Source of the DNA: Microbacterium foliorum
GTDB lineage: Bacteria > Actinomycetota > Actinomycetes > Actinomycetales > Microbacteriaceae
Length of the DNA stretch: 64,000 nucleotides
Assembly: GCF_006385575.1 (NCBI RefSeq)
Contig: NZ_CP041040.1
Span: 2,666,001 to 2,730,000, forward strand
Reading direction: 5' to 3'
Under the pieces are notes generated by a model. The model had not been told where the DNA came from. It searched no databases and saw only the letters and a program-made list of their open reading frames with translations. This document shows, one piece after another, positions 20,897 to 30,848 of this stretch. Every line of letters begins with the position of its first letter. Position 1 is the stretch's first letter. The position numbers were made by a program, and so were the translations under genes.

Positions 20897-23803
20897 ATGG
20901 ATCCCGTCACCGCCGCTCCCCTGTCGACGTGGCGTTTTGCGGGCATACTGCGCACCTACCAGGCCGAGGTGCTCGAGCGTCTCGCACCGGGAGCAGCGGG
21001 TCCGCTGCACATCGTCGCCCCGCCGGGTTCCGGTAAGACCCTGCTCGGCCTGCTGCTCGCCGCACGCGAGAGCCATCGCACCCTCGTGCTGTCGCCGACG
21101 GTGACGATCCGTCAGCAGTGGGTGCGCACCGCGGAGGAACTGGCGCCGGGGGCCGCGGCCGTCTCGGACGACCCCGCACGCATCGGCGATCTCACCGCGC
21201 TGACCTATCAGCTGCTCAGCGTCACCGGAGACGGCTCGCCCTTCGACGAGCTCGCCCGCTCTGTGTGGGTGGAGGAGCTCACGGCAGGCGGGCGCGCGGA
21301 GGCGGACGCGGCGACGTGGCTCGCCGAACTCGCGATCGACAACCCGGGGAGGTATCGCAGCGGCATCCGTGCCCGCTCCCGCCGCCTGCGCTCGCACTTC
21401 GCGAGGCGACGGCCCGCCGAACTCGCCCGCGTGCTGCATCCCAACGCCGTCGCCCTGATCGATCGACTCGTGGCCGCGGGTGTGCGCACCGTCGTGCTCG
21501 ACGAATGCCACCATCTGCTCGACCACTGGGCCCTCGTGGTCGCGTACCTCGCGGGTCGTATCCGCGAGACCGGCGTCGAGCCCCTGCTGATCGGCCTGAC
21601 CGCGACCCTTCCGTCGCCCGACGACGAGACGGAGTTCGAGAACTACAGCCAGCTGCTCGGCGAGGTCGACTACGAGGTGCCGACCCCGGCCGTGGTGAAG
21701 GAGGGGCATCTGGCCCCCTACCGCGACCACGTGATGTTCACGGAACCCACGCCCGCGGAGGCCGGATTCATCCGTCGACACGAGGCCCTGCTCCACGACA
21801 TGATCACCCGGGTGCTGTTGACGCCCGACGCGGTGTCGTACCTCGAGCAGCAGCTGCAACCCGCGAACGCCTCTGGTGACGACGACGGGGCCCTGCTCAC
21901 CCGCCTCGACCGCGCGTTCTCGGCAGACTTCACTCTCACGCGCTCCTGCGCTGTCGTGCTGCGCACGGTCGCACCGCGGCATCCGCTCATCGACGCGATC
22001 CCGCCGGCGCTGCTCGATCGCTGCACCACCGATGACCTGCTCGCGGTGCTCTCTCGCTTCGCTCAGGCACGGCTCCTGTCCGATCCCGCTGCCGAACGAC
22101 AGTGGGAGTACGTGCGACGCTCTCTCGCCGACTTCGGGTACGCCCTCACCGACCGCGGCATCCGTCGAGGCCGCAACCCGGTCGAGAGCACCCTGGCATT
22201 CTCGGCCGCGAAGGACCATGCCGCCGTCGAGATCCTCCGCCGAGAACTCGACGGCCCCGACGGCGACCGCATCCGCGTCGTCGTCGTCACCGATTTCGTC
22301 GAGCACGGCAACAACCGCGGCCTGGCCGGAGACGCACCGGCAGGGGCGCTGCGCACGTTCGACCTGCTCTCGGTCGACGACGTCACCGCCGGGCTGCGGC
22401 CCGTGCTGCTCACCGCTCAGCACCTGCGCGTCCGCGTCGAGGATGCGGTCGACCTCGCCGACGCGCTGGCCGAGATCCTCGGCGAGCCCGTCGACGTCGC
22501 CGAGGGCACCGGCCCCGCGCGCGATCTCGAGGTGCGGGGCGTCGGAAGCGGACGTATCGTCGGCGCGGTGTCGGAGCTGATCCGCCGCGGCGACGTGCGG
22601 CTGCTGGTCGGCACCCGCGGGCTTCTCGGCGAAGGCTGGGACTGCCCGGCGGTCAACACCCTCATCGACCTCACGACCGTGGCGACCTCCTCAGGAACAC
22701 AGCAGTTGCGAGGCCGCACGCTGCGCCTGGACCCTGACTGGCCCGAGAAGGTCGCGCACAACTGGTCGGTCGTCTGCCTGATCCCCTCGGATGTCGACCT
22801 CGACGACTCGTCCGAGCCGGGTCGACTGCGCCGGCGGCATTCGCATCTGTGGGGCCTGAGCGCCGACGGCGACGGTCGGATCGTGAGCGGACTCGGCCAC
22901 GCACTCCCCACTGCGGCCTTCGACGCGTGGGAACGCGTGCTCGACAAGGACGCGTCGACCTCGATCGGCGATCTCGACGCGCTGCTGCGCGAACGCTGGC
23001 CGACCCGCAGCAGCACCAGGACCGAGTGGCGGATCGGCGACCGCTACGAGCCGCGCGAACGCCAGGTCGTGGCGGTGCGCCGCACGTCGCGCGCACCTCT
23101 GCTGCGCACTGCTCAGGCAGCCGGCGCCGGGGCTGTCGGAGCGTTCGTCGCCGGAACGGCCGGAGTGGGCGGGCTCGTCGGCGTGCTGATCGCATCGGGA
23201 GCCGATGTCGCCCCGCTGCTCTGGACCGCGCTCGCGCTCGGGGGTGGCACCGTCGCTGCCACCGTCTCAGCGCTGCGGATGCTCGCCCGGCTGCTGCGCG
23301 ACCGCCGGCGGCCAGCCGAGATCTACCGGGCGGCGGCGATCGCCATCGCCCGCACCCTGCACGATGCGCAGCGGATCGGACGCGTCGACGAGTCGGTGAT
23401 CGGGGCGCGACCGGACGCTGCGGATCCGTCCCGCATCCGCATCGAGCTGGGAGGATCGGCCCCCGACGCGCGCGTGATCGCGGATGCCGTCGAGGAGCTC
23501 TTCGCGCCGGTGCGCACTCCGCGCTTCCTGCTGCGCATCGACTCGGCCGGCCTGCCACGACTGCGTCCGCTCGAACGTCTCGCCGATCGGCTCTCCCCCG
23601 GGCGCACCCTGCTCGCGGTGCCGCGGCTGATCGCCCGCCGTCGGGGCGACGCCGAGCGCTTCCGCGAGCACTGGCAGGCGCTGATCGGCACCTGCACGCT
23701 GCACGAACTCACCGGGATGCAGGGACTCGCGCTGCTGCGGGTCGCTCGCAGCGCCGACGACCGACTCGACGCCGCAGAGCCCCGCGCCCGCGTCTGGGGC
23801 TGA
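20897..23803 (+). CDS. SF2 DEAD/DEAH-box helicase with C-terminal membrane segments
   Basis: A 968-residue ATPase. APPGSGKT (about residue 40) is Walker A and DECHHLL (about residue 202) is motif II. LLIGLTATLP is motif III, and GTRGLLGEGWDCP with QQLRGRTLR (residues 570-610) form the second RecA lobe. Residues about 741-801 are two Gly/Ala-rich hydrophobic helices, unusual in a helicase, followed by a roughly 160-residue domain I do not recognise. It is divergent from the SRP RNA. Role unknown: DNA repair, RNA processing or a defence function are all possible. A membrane-attached helicase is what the sequence suggests. Confidence 0.85.
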   Translation: MDPVTAAPLSTWRFAGILRTYQAEVLERLAPGAAGPLHIVAPPGSGKTLLGLLLAARESHRTLVLSPTVTIRQQWVRTAEELAPGAAAVSDDPARIGDLTALTYQLLSVTGDGSPFDELARSVWVEELTAGGRAEADAATWLAELAIDNPGRYRSGIRARSRRLRSHFARRRPAELARVLHPNAVALIDRLVAAGVRTVVLDECHHLLDHWALVVAYLAGRIRETGVEPLLIGLTATLPSPDDETEFENYSQLLGEVDYEVPTPAVVKEGHLAPYRDHVMFTEPTPAEAGFIRRHEALLHDMITRVLLTPDAVSYLEQQLQPANASGDDDGALLTRLDRAFSADFTLTRSCAVVLRTVAPRHPLIDAIPPALLDRCTTDDLLAVLSRFAQARLLSDPAAERQWEYVRRSLADFGYALTDRGIRRGRNPVESTLAFSAAKDHAAVEILRRELDGPDGDRIRVVVVTDFVEHGNNRGLAGDAPAGALRTFDLLSVDDVTAGLRPVLLTAQHLRVRVEDAVDLADALAEILGEPVDVAEGTGPARDLEVRGVGSGRIVGAVSELIRRGDVRLLVGTRGLLGEGWDCPAVNTLIDLTTVATSSGTQQLRGRTLRLDPDWPEKVAHNWSVVCLIPSDVDLDDSSEPGRLRRRHSHLWGLSADGDGRIVSGLGHALPTAAFDAWERVLDKDASTSIGDLDALLRERWPTRSSTRTEWRIGDRYEPRERQVVAVRRTSRAPLLRTAQAAGAGAVGAFVAGTAGVGGLVGVLIASGADVAPLLWTALALGGGTVAATVSALRMLARLLRDRRRPAEIYRAAAIAIARTLHDAQRIGRVDESVIGARPDAADPSRIRIELGGSAPDARVIADAVEELFAPVRTPRFLLRIDSAGLPRLRPLERLADRLSPGRTLLAVPRLIARRRGDAERFREHWQALIGTCTLHELTGMQGLALLRVARSADDRLDAAEPRARVWG

Positions 23804-23921
23804 CATCCGCGACGCGGACGACACCGTGCCGCAGAGCCGGAGCACGGTTCCCACCCCATCCGTAGACAGCCGGGTTACGATCAGATCACGCGCACCGCAG
23901 CGCCCACGCGAGAGGGAACGC

Positions 23922-24911
23922 ATGCCAGAGAACCCGCCCCTGACCCCGGCCGTCGTCAACGCCGAGCAGTTCGCCGCGCAGACGTCGGCCATCGTCGAGT
24001 CTGTCGGACGGGTGATCGACGGAAAGCCGGATGCCGTGCGGAGCGCGCTGGTGTGCCTGCTCGCCGAGGGACACCTGCTGATCGAGGATGTACCGGGCGT
24101 GGGAAAGACCGTGCTGGCGCGTGCGCTGGCCGCGAGTGTGGACGCCACTGTCCGCCGCATCCAGTTCACCCCCGATCTCCTCCCCGGCGATGTCACGGGT
24201 GTGAGCGTCTACAACCCCGTCGATCGGGAGTTCGAGTTCAAGCGCGGCGCGGTGTTCGCGCACATCGTGATCGCCGACGAGATCAACCGCTCGTCCCCCA
24301 AGACGCAGTCGGCACTGCTCGAAGCCATGGAAGAGGGGCAGGTGACCGTCGACGGATCGACGCACATGCTCCCCGACCCGTTCCTGGTCGTGGCGACCCA
24401 GAACCCTCTCGAGATGGAGGGCACCTACGCGCTGCCCGAAGCACAGCGCGACCGCTTCATGATGCGCATCTCGATGGGCTACCCCGACGCGGCCGCCGAA
24501 GCCCTCATGCTCCGTCAGCGCGACACCGTGAACCCGCTCGCCGCGGTGAGAGCCGTCGCGAACGCGGCGTCGATCTCGGGGTTGATCGCCTGGGCCCGTT
24601 CCGTGCACGTCGCCCCGGCTCTCGAGGAGTACACGGTCGCTCTCGCCCAGGCGACCCGCGCAGACCCCAACCTGCACCTGGGTGCGAGTCCGAGGGCGAC
24701 TCTGCAGCTGATCCGGGCCGCGAAGGTGTGGGCGGCGCTCGACGGACGCGACTTCGTGATCCCCGACGACGTGACGGCACTGATCATCCCTGTGCTCGCG
24801 CACCGCCTCCTTCCCGCCCGCGGAGCGCACCGTGCCGGAGCTCAGCCCGTCGAGGCGGCCCTGCGACAGATCGTCGAGCGCGTGCGGGTGCCCGTGACCG
24901 CTCGCTCCTGA
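23922..24911 (+). CDS. MoxR-family AAA+ ATPase
   Basis: A 329-residue MoxR ATPase. EDVPGVGKTVLARALA is Walker A, IVIADEINRSSPKTQSALLEAMEE is represented by the DEINR Walker B region, and MEGTYALPEAQRDRF is the family sensor segment. MoxR proteins act as chaperones with VWA or DUF58 partners. The start is the ATG at 23922 with AGAGGG upstream; the frame is open about 96 bases earlier without a good site. It heads a three-gene operon with DUF58 and transglutaminase proteins. Confidence 0.93.
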   Translation: MPENPPLTPAVVNAEQFAAQTSAIVESVGRVIDGKPDAVRSALVCLLAEGHLLIEDVPGVGKTVLARALAASVDATVRRIQFTPDLLPGDVTGVSVYNPVDREFEFKRGAVFAHIVIADEINRSSPKTQSALLEAMEEGQVTVDGSTHMLPDPFLVVATQNPLEMEGTYALPEAQRDRFMMRISMGYPDAAAEALMLRQRDTVNPLAAVRAVANAASISGLIAWARSVHVAPALEEYTVALAQATRADPNLHLGASPRATLQLIRAAKVWAALDGRDFVIPDDVTALIIPVLAHRLLPARGAHRAGAQPVEAALRQIVERVRVPVTARS

Positions 24912-24924
24912 TCCTTCGCTCGCC

Positions 24925-26136
24925 ATGCCCCGCCGTCGAACCCTCACCCTTCGGGGCACGGGTGCGCTCCTCTCCGGTCTCGGCTGCCTGATAGCGGCGA
25001 ACACGGTCGGCGCGCCGATCCTCCTCTACATCGGCGTCCTCCTTCTCGCTCTGACCGTCTTCTCGGTGCTGGTCGTGCGACTGCCCCGCCGCGCCGGTTC
25101 GGTCACGCGTCAGGTCTCGACCGACCTGCTGACGGTGTCGGAGACGTCTCGCGTCACACTGCGCTTCACTCTGCGCGCCCTGCGGGTGCCGCGAGGGCTC
25201 TGGCGCGATGTGCTCCCGTCTGCGGTCACCGGCGACTCGGCCGGCGAGTACCCGTCGGAGACCGGGCAGCTGAGCTACCTGATCACCGGTGTGCGACGCG
25301 GTGTCTGGCCGATCGGGCCGCTGGTGCTGCGCACGGTCGACCCCTTCGGCCTCGCCCAGCGCGAGCAGGCGTTCGGTGAGACCCGCTCCGTGACGGTCGT
25401 GCCCGAGGTGTTCACACTCGCACCGCTGACCGTCAAGGTCGGCGCCGCAGGCGGCACCGCGCACACCTCGTCGAGCCGACTCGGACAGGGCAGCGACAAC
25501 CTGTCGCCGCGCCGCTACATCCCCGGCGACTCGATGCGTCGCATCCACTGGCGGGCGACCGCGCACCGCGGGCAGCTGATGGTGCGCCAGGAAGAAGAGG
25601 AGTCGAGCCCCGACGCGCTCGTGATCCTCGACCGCAGCGCCGCACGCTGGGCACGCCCCGGAGCCGACGAGGATCCGGCGTTCGAGACCGCCGTGTCGAT
25701 GTGCGCTTCCGTCGCCGTGCACCTCGTGCAGGAGGGATACGGCGTCGACGTGATCGACAGCAGCGGGACTCTGCTGGGCACCCTGCGCGGTCACGAAGAC
25801 GACCGCGACGGTCTGCTCGTCGCCCTCGCACTGGTCGGCCCTCGCGGCGAGGCCCGCGACATCACGACCCTGGTCGGCGGCACCCCTCCGGGCCCGCTCG
25901 TCTACATCACCGGCGAGATCGACGAAGAGGATGCCGCTCTGCTGCGTCCCTCGGGCGCTGCGGCCCCGATGCTGTTCGCGACCGCGCCGCACCGCGGGGC
26001 CGCAGCGGCAGCCGAACGGCACGGCTGGCGCTTCGCGCGACTGGGCGACGATGTCGCAGAGGCGTGGGAAGACGTGCTGCCCGACCGCATCGGCGGCACC
26101 GCCGAGCAACGGGGAGCGACCGATGTCACGAGCTGA
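24925..26136 (+). CDS. DUF58 domain protein (MoxR partner)
   Basis: A 403-residue protein. Two hydrophobic helices lie near the N-terminus (about residues 15-55). The DUF58 hallmark YIPGDSMRRIHWRATA sits about residue 195, in front of a VWA-like C-terminal region (ALVILDRS and following). It is the standard partner of MoxR in a MoxR-DUF58-transglutaminase system associated with the cell envelope. The gene starts 13 bases after moxR and overlaps the next gene by 14 bases. Confidence 0.9.
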   Translation: MPRRRTLTLRGTGALLSGLGCLIAANTVGAPILLYIGVLLLALTVFSVLVVRLPRRAGSVTRQVSTDLLTVSETSRVTLRFTLRALRVPRGLWRDVLPSAVTGDSAGEYPSETGQLSYLITGVRRGVWPIGPLVLRTVDPFGLAQREQAFGETRSVTVVPEVFTLAPLTVKVGAAGGTAHTSSSRLGQGSDNLSPRRYIPGDSMRRIHWRATAHRGQLMVRQEEEESSPDALVILDRSAARWARPGADEDPAFETAVSMCASVAVHLVQEGYGVDVIDSSGTLLGTLRGHEDDRDGLLVALALVGPRGEARDITTLVGGTPPGPLVYITGEIDEEDAALLRPSGAAAPMLFATAPHRGAAAAAERHGWRFARLGDDVAEAWEDVLPDRIGGTAEQRGATDVTS

Positions 26137-28381
26137 GCGGAAGGCCGAGCGCGGATCCCGCCTGTCTTGGCACCGTGAGCACGAGCTGCCCGTCGGCACG
26201 GTCGTGCCGTCGGTGCTGGCCGCGGCCGCCGGGCTCGTCGCGGTGTGGCCGTTCACGTCGGTCATCGAACCGGGCAGCTGGTCGTTCGCCGTCCTTGCGG
26301 TGATCGTCGTCACCGCGCTCGCAGGTATGGCATCGCGCACTCTGATGCGCGGTCGTGCGGCCTGGGCGCGCGACCTCGTCACCATCGCCGTCCAGATCCT
26401 GGCGGTGATGGGCGCCGTGATCCTGCTCGTGGCCGGCGATACCGCGGTGTTCGGCCTCATCCCCACCGAGGCGACCTTCTTCACGTTCCAGGCGCTCGGA
26501 GCTTCGGCCTGGGAGGAGATCGCCTTCGGCTCTGCGCCGCTCGCCGCGTCCCCCGGACTCGAAGCCGTGATGGGCGTCGGCTTCGGAGTCGTCGCCATCC
26601 TCCTCGACCAGCTGGTCGCGCAGCGCGGAGCGATCCTCGCCAGCCTCCTCACGGCGGTCGTGGGATCCATGCCGATGATCGTCACCCTCGGCGGGGTCAA
26701 CGTCGTCTGGTTCGTGATGCTCGGCATCCTGATCCTCGTCCTGCTGCGGTATACGGCGGCACAGAACCCCGAATCACCCCGACGCACGTCCACCGCGGTC
26801 GCCGCGGGCGTCGGCGTCGCCGCGCTGGCGGCGACCGTGATCATCGCACCGGCCCTGCCCGTCGCGGCGAGTCTCGCGGGCACAGGCACGGGCGTCACCG
26901 TCGACGCGTCGCTACGACTCGGCGATGACCTGCGGCAACCGAATCCGGTCGAGGTGCTCACGATGGCGACGACGGCGGACACCGCTCCCTATCTGCGACT
27001 CACGACGCTGTCGGCGTTCGACGGCCGCGTGTGGGAGCCGGATCGCGGCGACCTGCAGGCGCAGAGCGAGGGGTTCGGCCCCGCCGAATGGACGGACGAC
27101 ATCGAGACCACCGAGCAGAACACCTCGATCAGGGTGATCCGGATGTCGAGCTCGTGGCTTCCGGTGCCCTACCCCGCCACGAGTGTGCAGGGACTCCCCT
27201 CGACCTGGCGCGTGAGCCCCGAGAACCGCACTCTCGCCTCTCGCACTGCGGATGCCGTCGGCAACGACTACACGGTGCGGTCGCTCGAGGTGTCGCCGAC
27301 TCTCGAGCAGATCCGCGGGCTCCCCGCCGCTGCGCCGATCGTCGACCCCGACACGGAACCCGTCGAACTGCCTGAGGTGATCGGTGAGACGGCCGCCGAC
27401 GTCACCGCTGACGCCACGAACGACTACGACCGGCTGATCGCGCTGCAGTCGTGGTTCCGGAGCCAGTTCGCCTACTCGCTGGAGACTCCGGTCGATGAGG
27501 GCTTCGACGGCACCGGCGCTGACGCGGTCGCGCGGTTCCTCGATGTGCGGTCGGGATACTGCATCCACTTCGCCGGCGCGTTCGCGCTCATGGCGGAGAG
27601 CCTCGACATGGAGGTGCGCATCGTCGTCGGCTATCTCCCGGGTGCGCTGACTGAGACCACCCGCGGCGACGATGAAGCGGTGTACTCGGTCTCCAGCGAC
27701 CAGCTGCACTCGTGGCCCGAGGTGCTCTTCCCCGGCGTCGGATGGGTGCCCTTCGAGCCGACTGCCTCGCTCGGGGTTCCGACGGCCTTCAGCGCTGCGG
27801 CCACCGAAGGCGGCGGTGCGGGCGGCGCTGCGACGCCGGCTCCGACGGCCGCCCCCAGCACCGAGCAGACCTCAGGGCCGGATCTCGAGCGTGAAGACGC
27901 GGGCGACAACGCAGGGGCGGCCACAGAGCTCCGGCGACTGGACCCCACCCCGGTCGTGCTGACGACGCTCGGCGTGCTGATGGTGCTGCTGCTGCCCGCA
28001 CTCGCCCGTCTCGCACTGCGCGTGGCCCGACGCGGGCGCGCACGACGCGGCGATGCGGGGGCGGCCTGGACCGAGCTGCGGGCGACCATGCAGGATCTCC
28101 GCGTGCCGTTGTCGGATGCCGAGACGCCGCGCATGCGCGGCGACGATCTCGTCAGGGACAGCCACGTGAATGCCGACGCCGTGCGGGTGCTCGTCGCCGC
28201 GGTCGAGCAGGCCAGCTATGCCCGCCCGTCGGCCGATGCCACGCGAGATCTCGACGCCGCCCTCGTCGAGGTGACGGCTCAGCTGCGCCGCAGTGTCGAC
28301 AGATGGACGAGGCTCCACGCGTTCCTGATTCCGCGATCGCTCTTCGCGAGTCCCCGCACCGACGTGCTGCTGCTCACCTGA
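26123..28381 (+). CDS. Membrane transglutaminase-like protein (DUF3488/TgpA type)
   Basis: A 752-residue protein. About six helices fill the first 230 residues. An extracytoplasmic transglutaminase-like domain (about 420-560) has the Cys in RSGYCIHFAGAFALM and the His in LHSWPEVLFPGVGWVPFEP. A low-complexity Ala/Thr/Pro stretch leads to another helix (about 615-635) and a cytoplasmic tail. It completes the MoxR-DUF58-transglutaminase operon, probably for processing envelope peptides or proteins; the substrate is unknown. Confidence 0.9.
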   Translation: MSRAERKAERGSRLSWHREHELPVGTVVPSVLAAAAGLVAVWPFTSVIEPGSWSFAVLAVIVVTALAGMASRTLMRGRAAWARDLVTIAVQILAVMGAVILLVAGDTAVFGLIPTEATFFTFQALGASAWEEIAFGSAPLAASPGLEAVMGVGFGVVAILLDQLVAQRGAILASLLTAVVGSMPMIVTLGGVNVVWFVMLGILILVLLRYTAAQNPESPRRTSTAVAAGVGVAALAATVIIAPALPVAASLAGTGTGVTVDASLRLGDDLRQPNPVEVLTMATTADTAPYLRLTTLSAFDGRVWEPDRGDLQAQSEGFGPAEWTDDIETTEQNTSIRVIRMSSSWLPVPYPATSVQGLPSTWRVSPENRTLASRTADAVGNDYTVRSLEVSPTLEQIRGLPAAAPIVDPDTEPVELPEVIGETAADVTADATNDYDRLIALQSWFRSQFAYSLETPVDEGFDGTGADAVARFLDVRSGYCIHFAGAFALMAESLDMEVRIVVGYLPGALTETTRGDDEAVYSVSSDQLHSWPEVLFPGVGWVPFEPTASLGVPTAFSAAATEGGGAGGAATPAPTAAPSTEQTSGPDLEREDAGDNAGAATELRRLDPTPVVLTTLGVLMVLLLPALARLALRVARRGRARRGDAGAAWTELRATMQDLRVPLSDAETPRMRGDDLVRDSHVNADAVRVLVAAVEQASYARPSADATRDLDAALVEVTAQLRRSVDRWTRLHAFLIPRSLFASPRTDVLLLT

Positions 28382-28385
28382 GATC

Positions 28386-28429
28386 GTCGCGTCGCGTCGC
28401 GTCGCGTCCCGTCCGAGGCCTTGTCGGAC
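28386..28429. repeat. GTCGC tandem repeat and small hairpin between convergent genes
   Basis: Four exact GTCGC units (28386-28405) and one imperfect unit are followed by GTCCGA-N7-TCGGAC (28411-28429). They fill the 58-base gap between the converging transglutaminase and trhO genes. The hairpin may terminate either transcript, though no T run is present. Confidence 0.5.
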
Positions 28430-28439
28430 GCGGACGGAG

Positions 28440-29330
28440 TCAGGCCGCGTGCAGTTCGCAGCGCACGGCGTCGCAGGATCCGCAGACCACGAACTGGGTG
28501 CGGCACGACAGATCGGGACAGTTCGCGGTCCGTTTGGTCGCGGTGCCGCATCCGGCGCACTCGCCGATGACTGCCGCATGGTCGGTGAAGTCGACGGATC
28601 CGCGCTTGTCGAACACGTAGAGCGAGCCTTCCCACAGGCCGTCATCGCCGTACTGCTCGCCGTAGCGCACGATGCCGCCTTCGAGCTGGTACACCTCGCC
28701 GAACCCGCGCGCGGTCATCAGGCTCGAGAGCACCTCGCACCGGATGCCGCCTGTGCAGTAGGTGACGACCGGCTTGCCCTTGAGATCGTCGTACGCCCCG
28801 GAGTCGAGCAGCTGCACGAAGTCGCGCGTGGTCTCCGTGTCGGGAACGACGGCTCCGCGGAAGCGGCCGATCTGCGCTTCGAGCGCGTTGCGGCCGTCGA
28901 AGAAGACGACGTCGTCGCCGCGCTCCCCCATCAGCTCGTGCAGTTCTTCGGGTGTCAGCCGGGTGCCGCCTCCGACGACGCCGTGCTCATCGACGCGCAG
29001 CTCGCCCGGCGCTCCGAACGACACGATCTCGTCACGCACCTTGACGCTGAGCTTCGGAAAATCGACGCTGCGACCATCGGCGTCGACGCCGGTGCCCTCG
29101 CTCCATTTGATGTCCGCGTGAGCGAAAGGAGCGTACGACCGGAACGACCGCGCCCACTTCTTGAGCGCCGGCAGGTCACCGCCGAGCGTGCCGTTGACTC
29201 CGTCCTTCGAGATCAGGAGCCGGCCGCGCAGCCCGAGGGCTTCGCCGAGGTCACGCTGCCACACCCGGATCGCGTCCGGATCGGCAAGCGGGGTGAAGAC
29301 GTAGAAGAGGACGATCTTGGGTGTTGCCAC
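28440..29330 (-). CDS. trhO: tRNA uridine hydroxylase, rhodanese family (TrhO/UPF0176)
   Basis: A 296-residue protein of the YceA/TrhO family, which makes 5-hydroxyuridine at the tRNA wobble position using oxygen. The N-terminal acylphosphatase-like domain contains [14 protein letters not shown]. The rhodanese domain carries the catalytic Cys in [10 protein letters not shown]. The C-terminal tail has two Cys pairs (CAGCGT and CGSCDAVRC), a zinc-finger-like end seen in many actinobacterial members. It is transcribed away from the daptide cluster boundary and ends against the transglutaminase gene. Confidence 0.9.
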   Translation of the reverse strand: MATPKIVLFYVFTPLADPDAIRVWQRDLGEALGLRGRLLISKDGVNGTLGGDLPALKKWARSFRSYAPFAHADIKWSEGTGVDADGRSVDFPKLSVKVRDEIVSFGAPGELRVDEHGVVGGGTRLTPEELHELMGERGDDVVFFDGRNALEAQIGRFRGAVVPDTETTRDFVQLLDSGAYDDLKGKPVVTYCTGGIRCEVLSSLMTARGFGEVYQLEGGIVRYGEQYGDDGLWEGSLYVFDKRGSVDFTDHAAVIGECAGCGTATKRTANCPDLSCRTQFVVCGSCDAVRCELHAA

Positions 29331-29388
29331 CCAGTGATTTTACGTCGGCCACCTGACCGCCGGCCCTCGCGGAGGCGGCTGGAGGCTG

Positions 29389-30123
29389 CTACCTCACATC
29401 GCGGTTCATGAACGACAGTCCCCCAGCGACGAGCGCCCCCAGCACCCAGGCGGCCGTCACCAGCACAGCCGTGGAGCTGTCGATCCCCTCGTTCGGCGGG
29501 ATACCCAGCGCGGAGACATCGAACCGCAGCGCTTCGAGCATCGCGAGGAGGGGAAGGTACACAGCGCCGGGTCCCCAGAAGATCGCCACGAGGACCGCCA
29601 CGCTCATCGACATCGGAGCCGCGAACAGTGCGACGAGATGGGCCTGCACGACGACTCCCACTCCCATACCCCAGAGCCCTGCCAGCGCGCCGAGGCCCAG
29701 GGCGGACCCGACCGACGCCCACTCCAGCGGAGGACCGCCCATGGCCACCGTCAGCGCGACGTGTCCGCCGACGGCTCCGGCCAGAGCGACGATCGCTCCG
29801 CCGAGGGCGGAGGCGGGCACCCTGACGAACAGAGTCGCCCACCGAGGCTGCAGCATCAGACGCTGAGCGACGACACCGTCTCGTCGGTCGACGGTGTATC
29901 GGAAAGAACCGTAGGCCGCCGCGAGCACTGCTCCATACGTTGCGAGCACCGCTTCGTACGGCGCCGTGAGAGCGGCTCGGACGTCGGCGGGTGCATCTGC
30001 GAGTTCCGGTGGGATGTTCGTCGCCACCGAAAGCGACAGCACGAACCCTGCCACCGCCACCCAGAACAGCACGACATCGCCCGCGAAGCTGCGGGCGTGA
30101 GCTCGGAAGGCCCGGCCGATCAC
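29389..30123 (-). CDS. Daptide cluster ABC exporter permease (second)
   Basis: A 244-residue membrane protein with about six hydrophobic helices and no recognised ligand-binding part, the layout of an ABC-2 type permease. The open frame extends far upstream, but the GTG at 30123 overlaps the stop of the first permease by 4 bases (GTGA), with GGAAG five bases before it, so this is the start. It is the last gene of the minus-strand daptide operon. It most likely forms, with the first permease and the ATPase, the exporter that secretes the mature peptides or confers self-protection. Both roles are inferred from position. Confidence 0.75.
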   Translation of the reverse strand: MIGRAFRAHARSFAGDVVLFWVAVAGFVLSLSVATNIPPELADAPADVRAALTAPYEAVLATYGAVLAAAYGSFRYTVDRRDGVVAQRLMLQPRWATLFVRVPASALGGAIVALAGAVGGHVALTVAMGGPPLEWASVGSALGLGALAGLWGMGVGVVVQAHLVALFAAPMSMSVAVLVAIFWGPGAVYLPLLAMLEALRFDVSALGIPPNEGIDSSTAVLVTAAWVLGALVAGGLSFMNRDVR

Positions 30124-30848
30124 CCGAGCTTCCTTCGCCCCATGCCCCACGCGGCGGCGACCAGACCGGCAGCCCACAGAAGCGCGAGGCAGAGGGCGGG
30201 CACGAACTCGAGCAGTCGGTCCTGGTATCCGGGAACGCCCAGCGCGGCCAGGACCAGCCCGGGTGAGAACTTCGCGAGCTCCGGCGCAGTGCGGAGCAGC
30301 GCGAACTCCACGACCATCGGAAGGACCAGGATGATCGCCGCGGTCACGTAGTAGTTCCTGGTGATCCAGCCGATCGCCCCGCCGATGAATGCGCCGAGCA
30401 CCACCCCGACGAGCGCACCCGCGTAGATACGCCATGCGCTGCCGGTGAGCGCGAGCGTCGATCCGTTCTGAGCGAGGAGGACGGAGACGCCCACCGTCCA
30501 CACCACGAAGATGCAGACCGACAGGGCGACCGCGACGACGGCACCGGCGACGATCTTCCCCGAGAAGGCGCGAGGGAAACCGACCCCGGTGAGCGTTCTG
30601 TCCATCGAGCCGTAGTAGCACTCGCGGGTGACGCCGTAGGCGCCCACGAACGCCGCGGAGATGGCCGACCAGGCGAGCGGCTCCAGAAGCAGGGCGGTGG
30701 CCACAGCAGGATCGACGCCGGCGAGGTCGAATCGCGAGCCGTCGGAGAACAGCACGAACACGGGCATGAGGACGGCCACGAGGTAGACCGCCAGGATGGA
30801 CGAGCCGCTCACCGAGCGCAGGGCTTCGCTTCGGATGGTTCCCTTCAT
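30120..30848 (-). CDS. Daptide cluster ABC exporter permease (first)
   Basis: A 242-residue integral membrane protein with about six helices, including GSSILAVYLVAVLMPVFVL near the N-terminus. It has the ABC-2 permease organisation and lacks any catalytic motif. Its ATG overlaps the stop of the ATPase gene by 4 bases and its own stop overlaps the next permease, so the three are translationally coupled. The product is probably half of a heterodimeric exporter for the daptides. The exact substrate is inferred from the gene neighbourhood. Confidence 0.78.
   Translation of the reverse strand: MKGTIRSEALRSVSGSSILAVYLVAVLMPVFVLFSDGSRFDLAGVDPAVATALLLEPLAWSAISAAFVGAYGVTRECYYGSMDRTLTGVGFPRAFSGKIVAGAVVAVALSVCIFVVWTVGVSVLLAQNGSTLALTGSAWRIYAGALVGVVLGAFIGGAIGWITRNYYVTAAIILVLPMVVEFALLRTAPELAKFSPGLVLAALGVPGYQDRLLEFVPALCLALLWAAGLVAAAWGMGRRKLG

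Noticed and set aside
28386-28410. GTCGC repeat as a CRISPR or origin element
   Set aside because: Only four exact 5-base units without spacers; better seen as a microsatellite.
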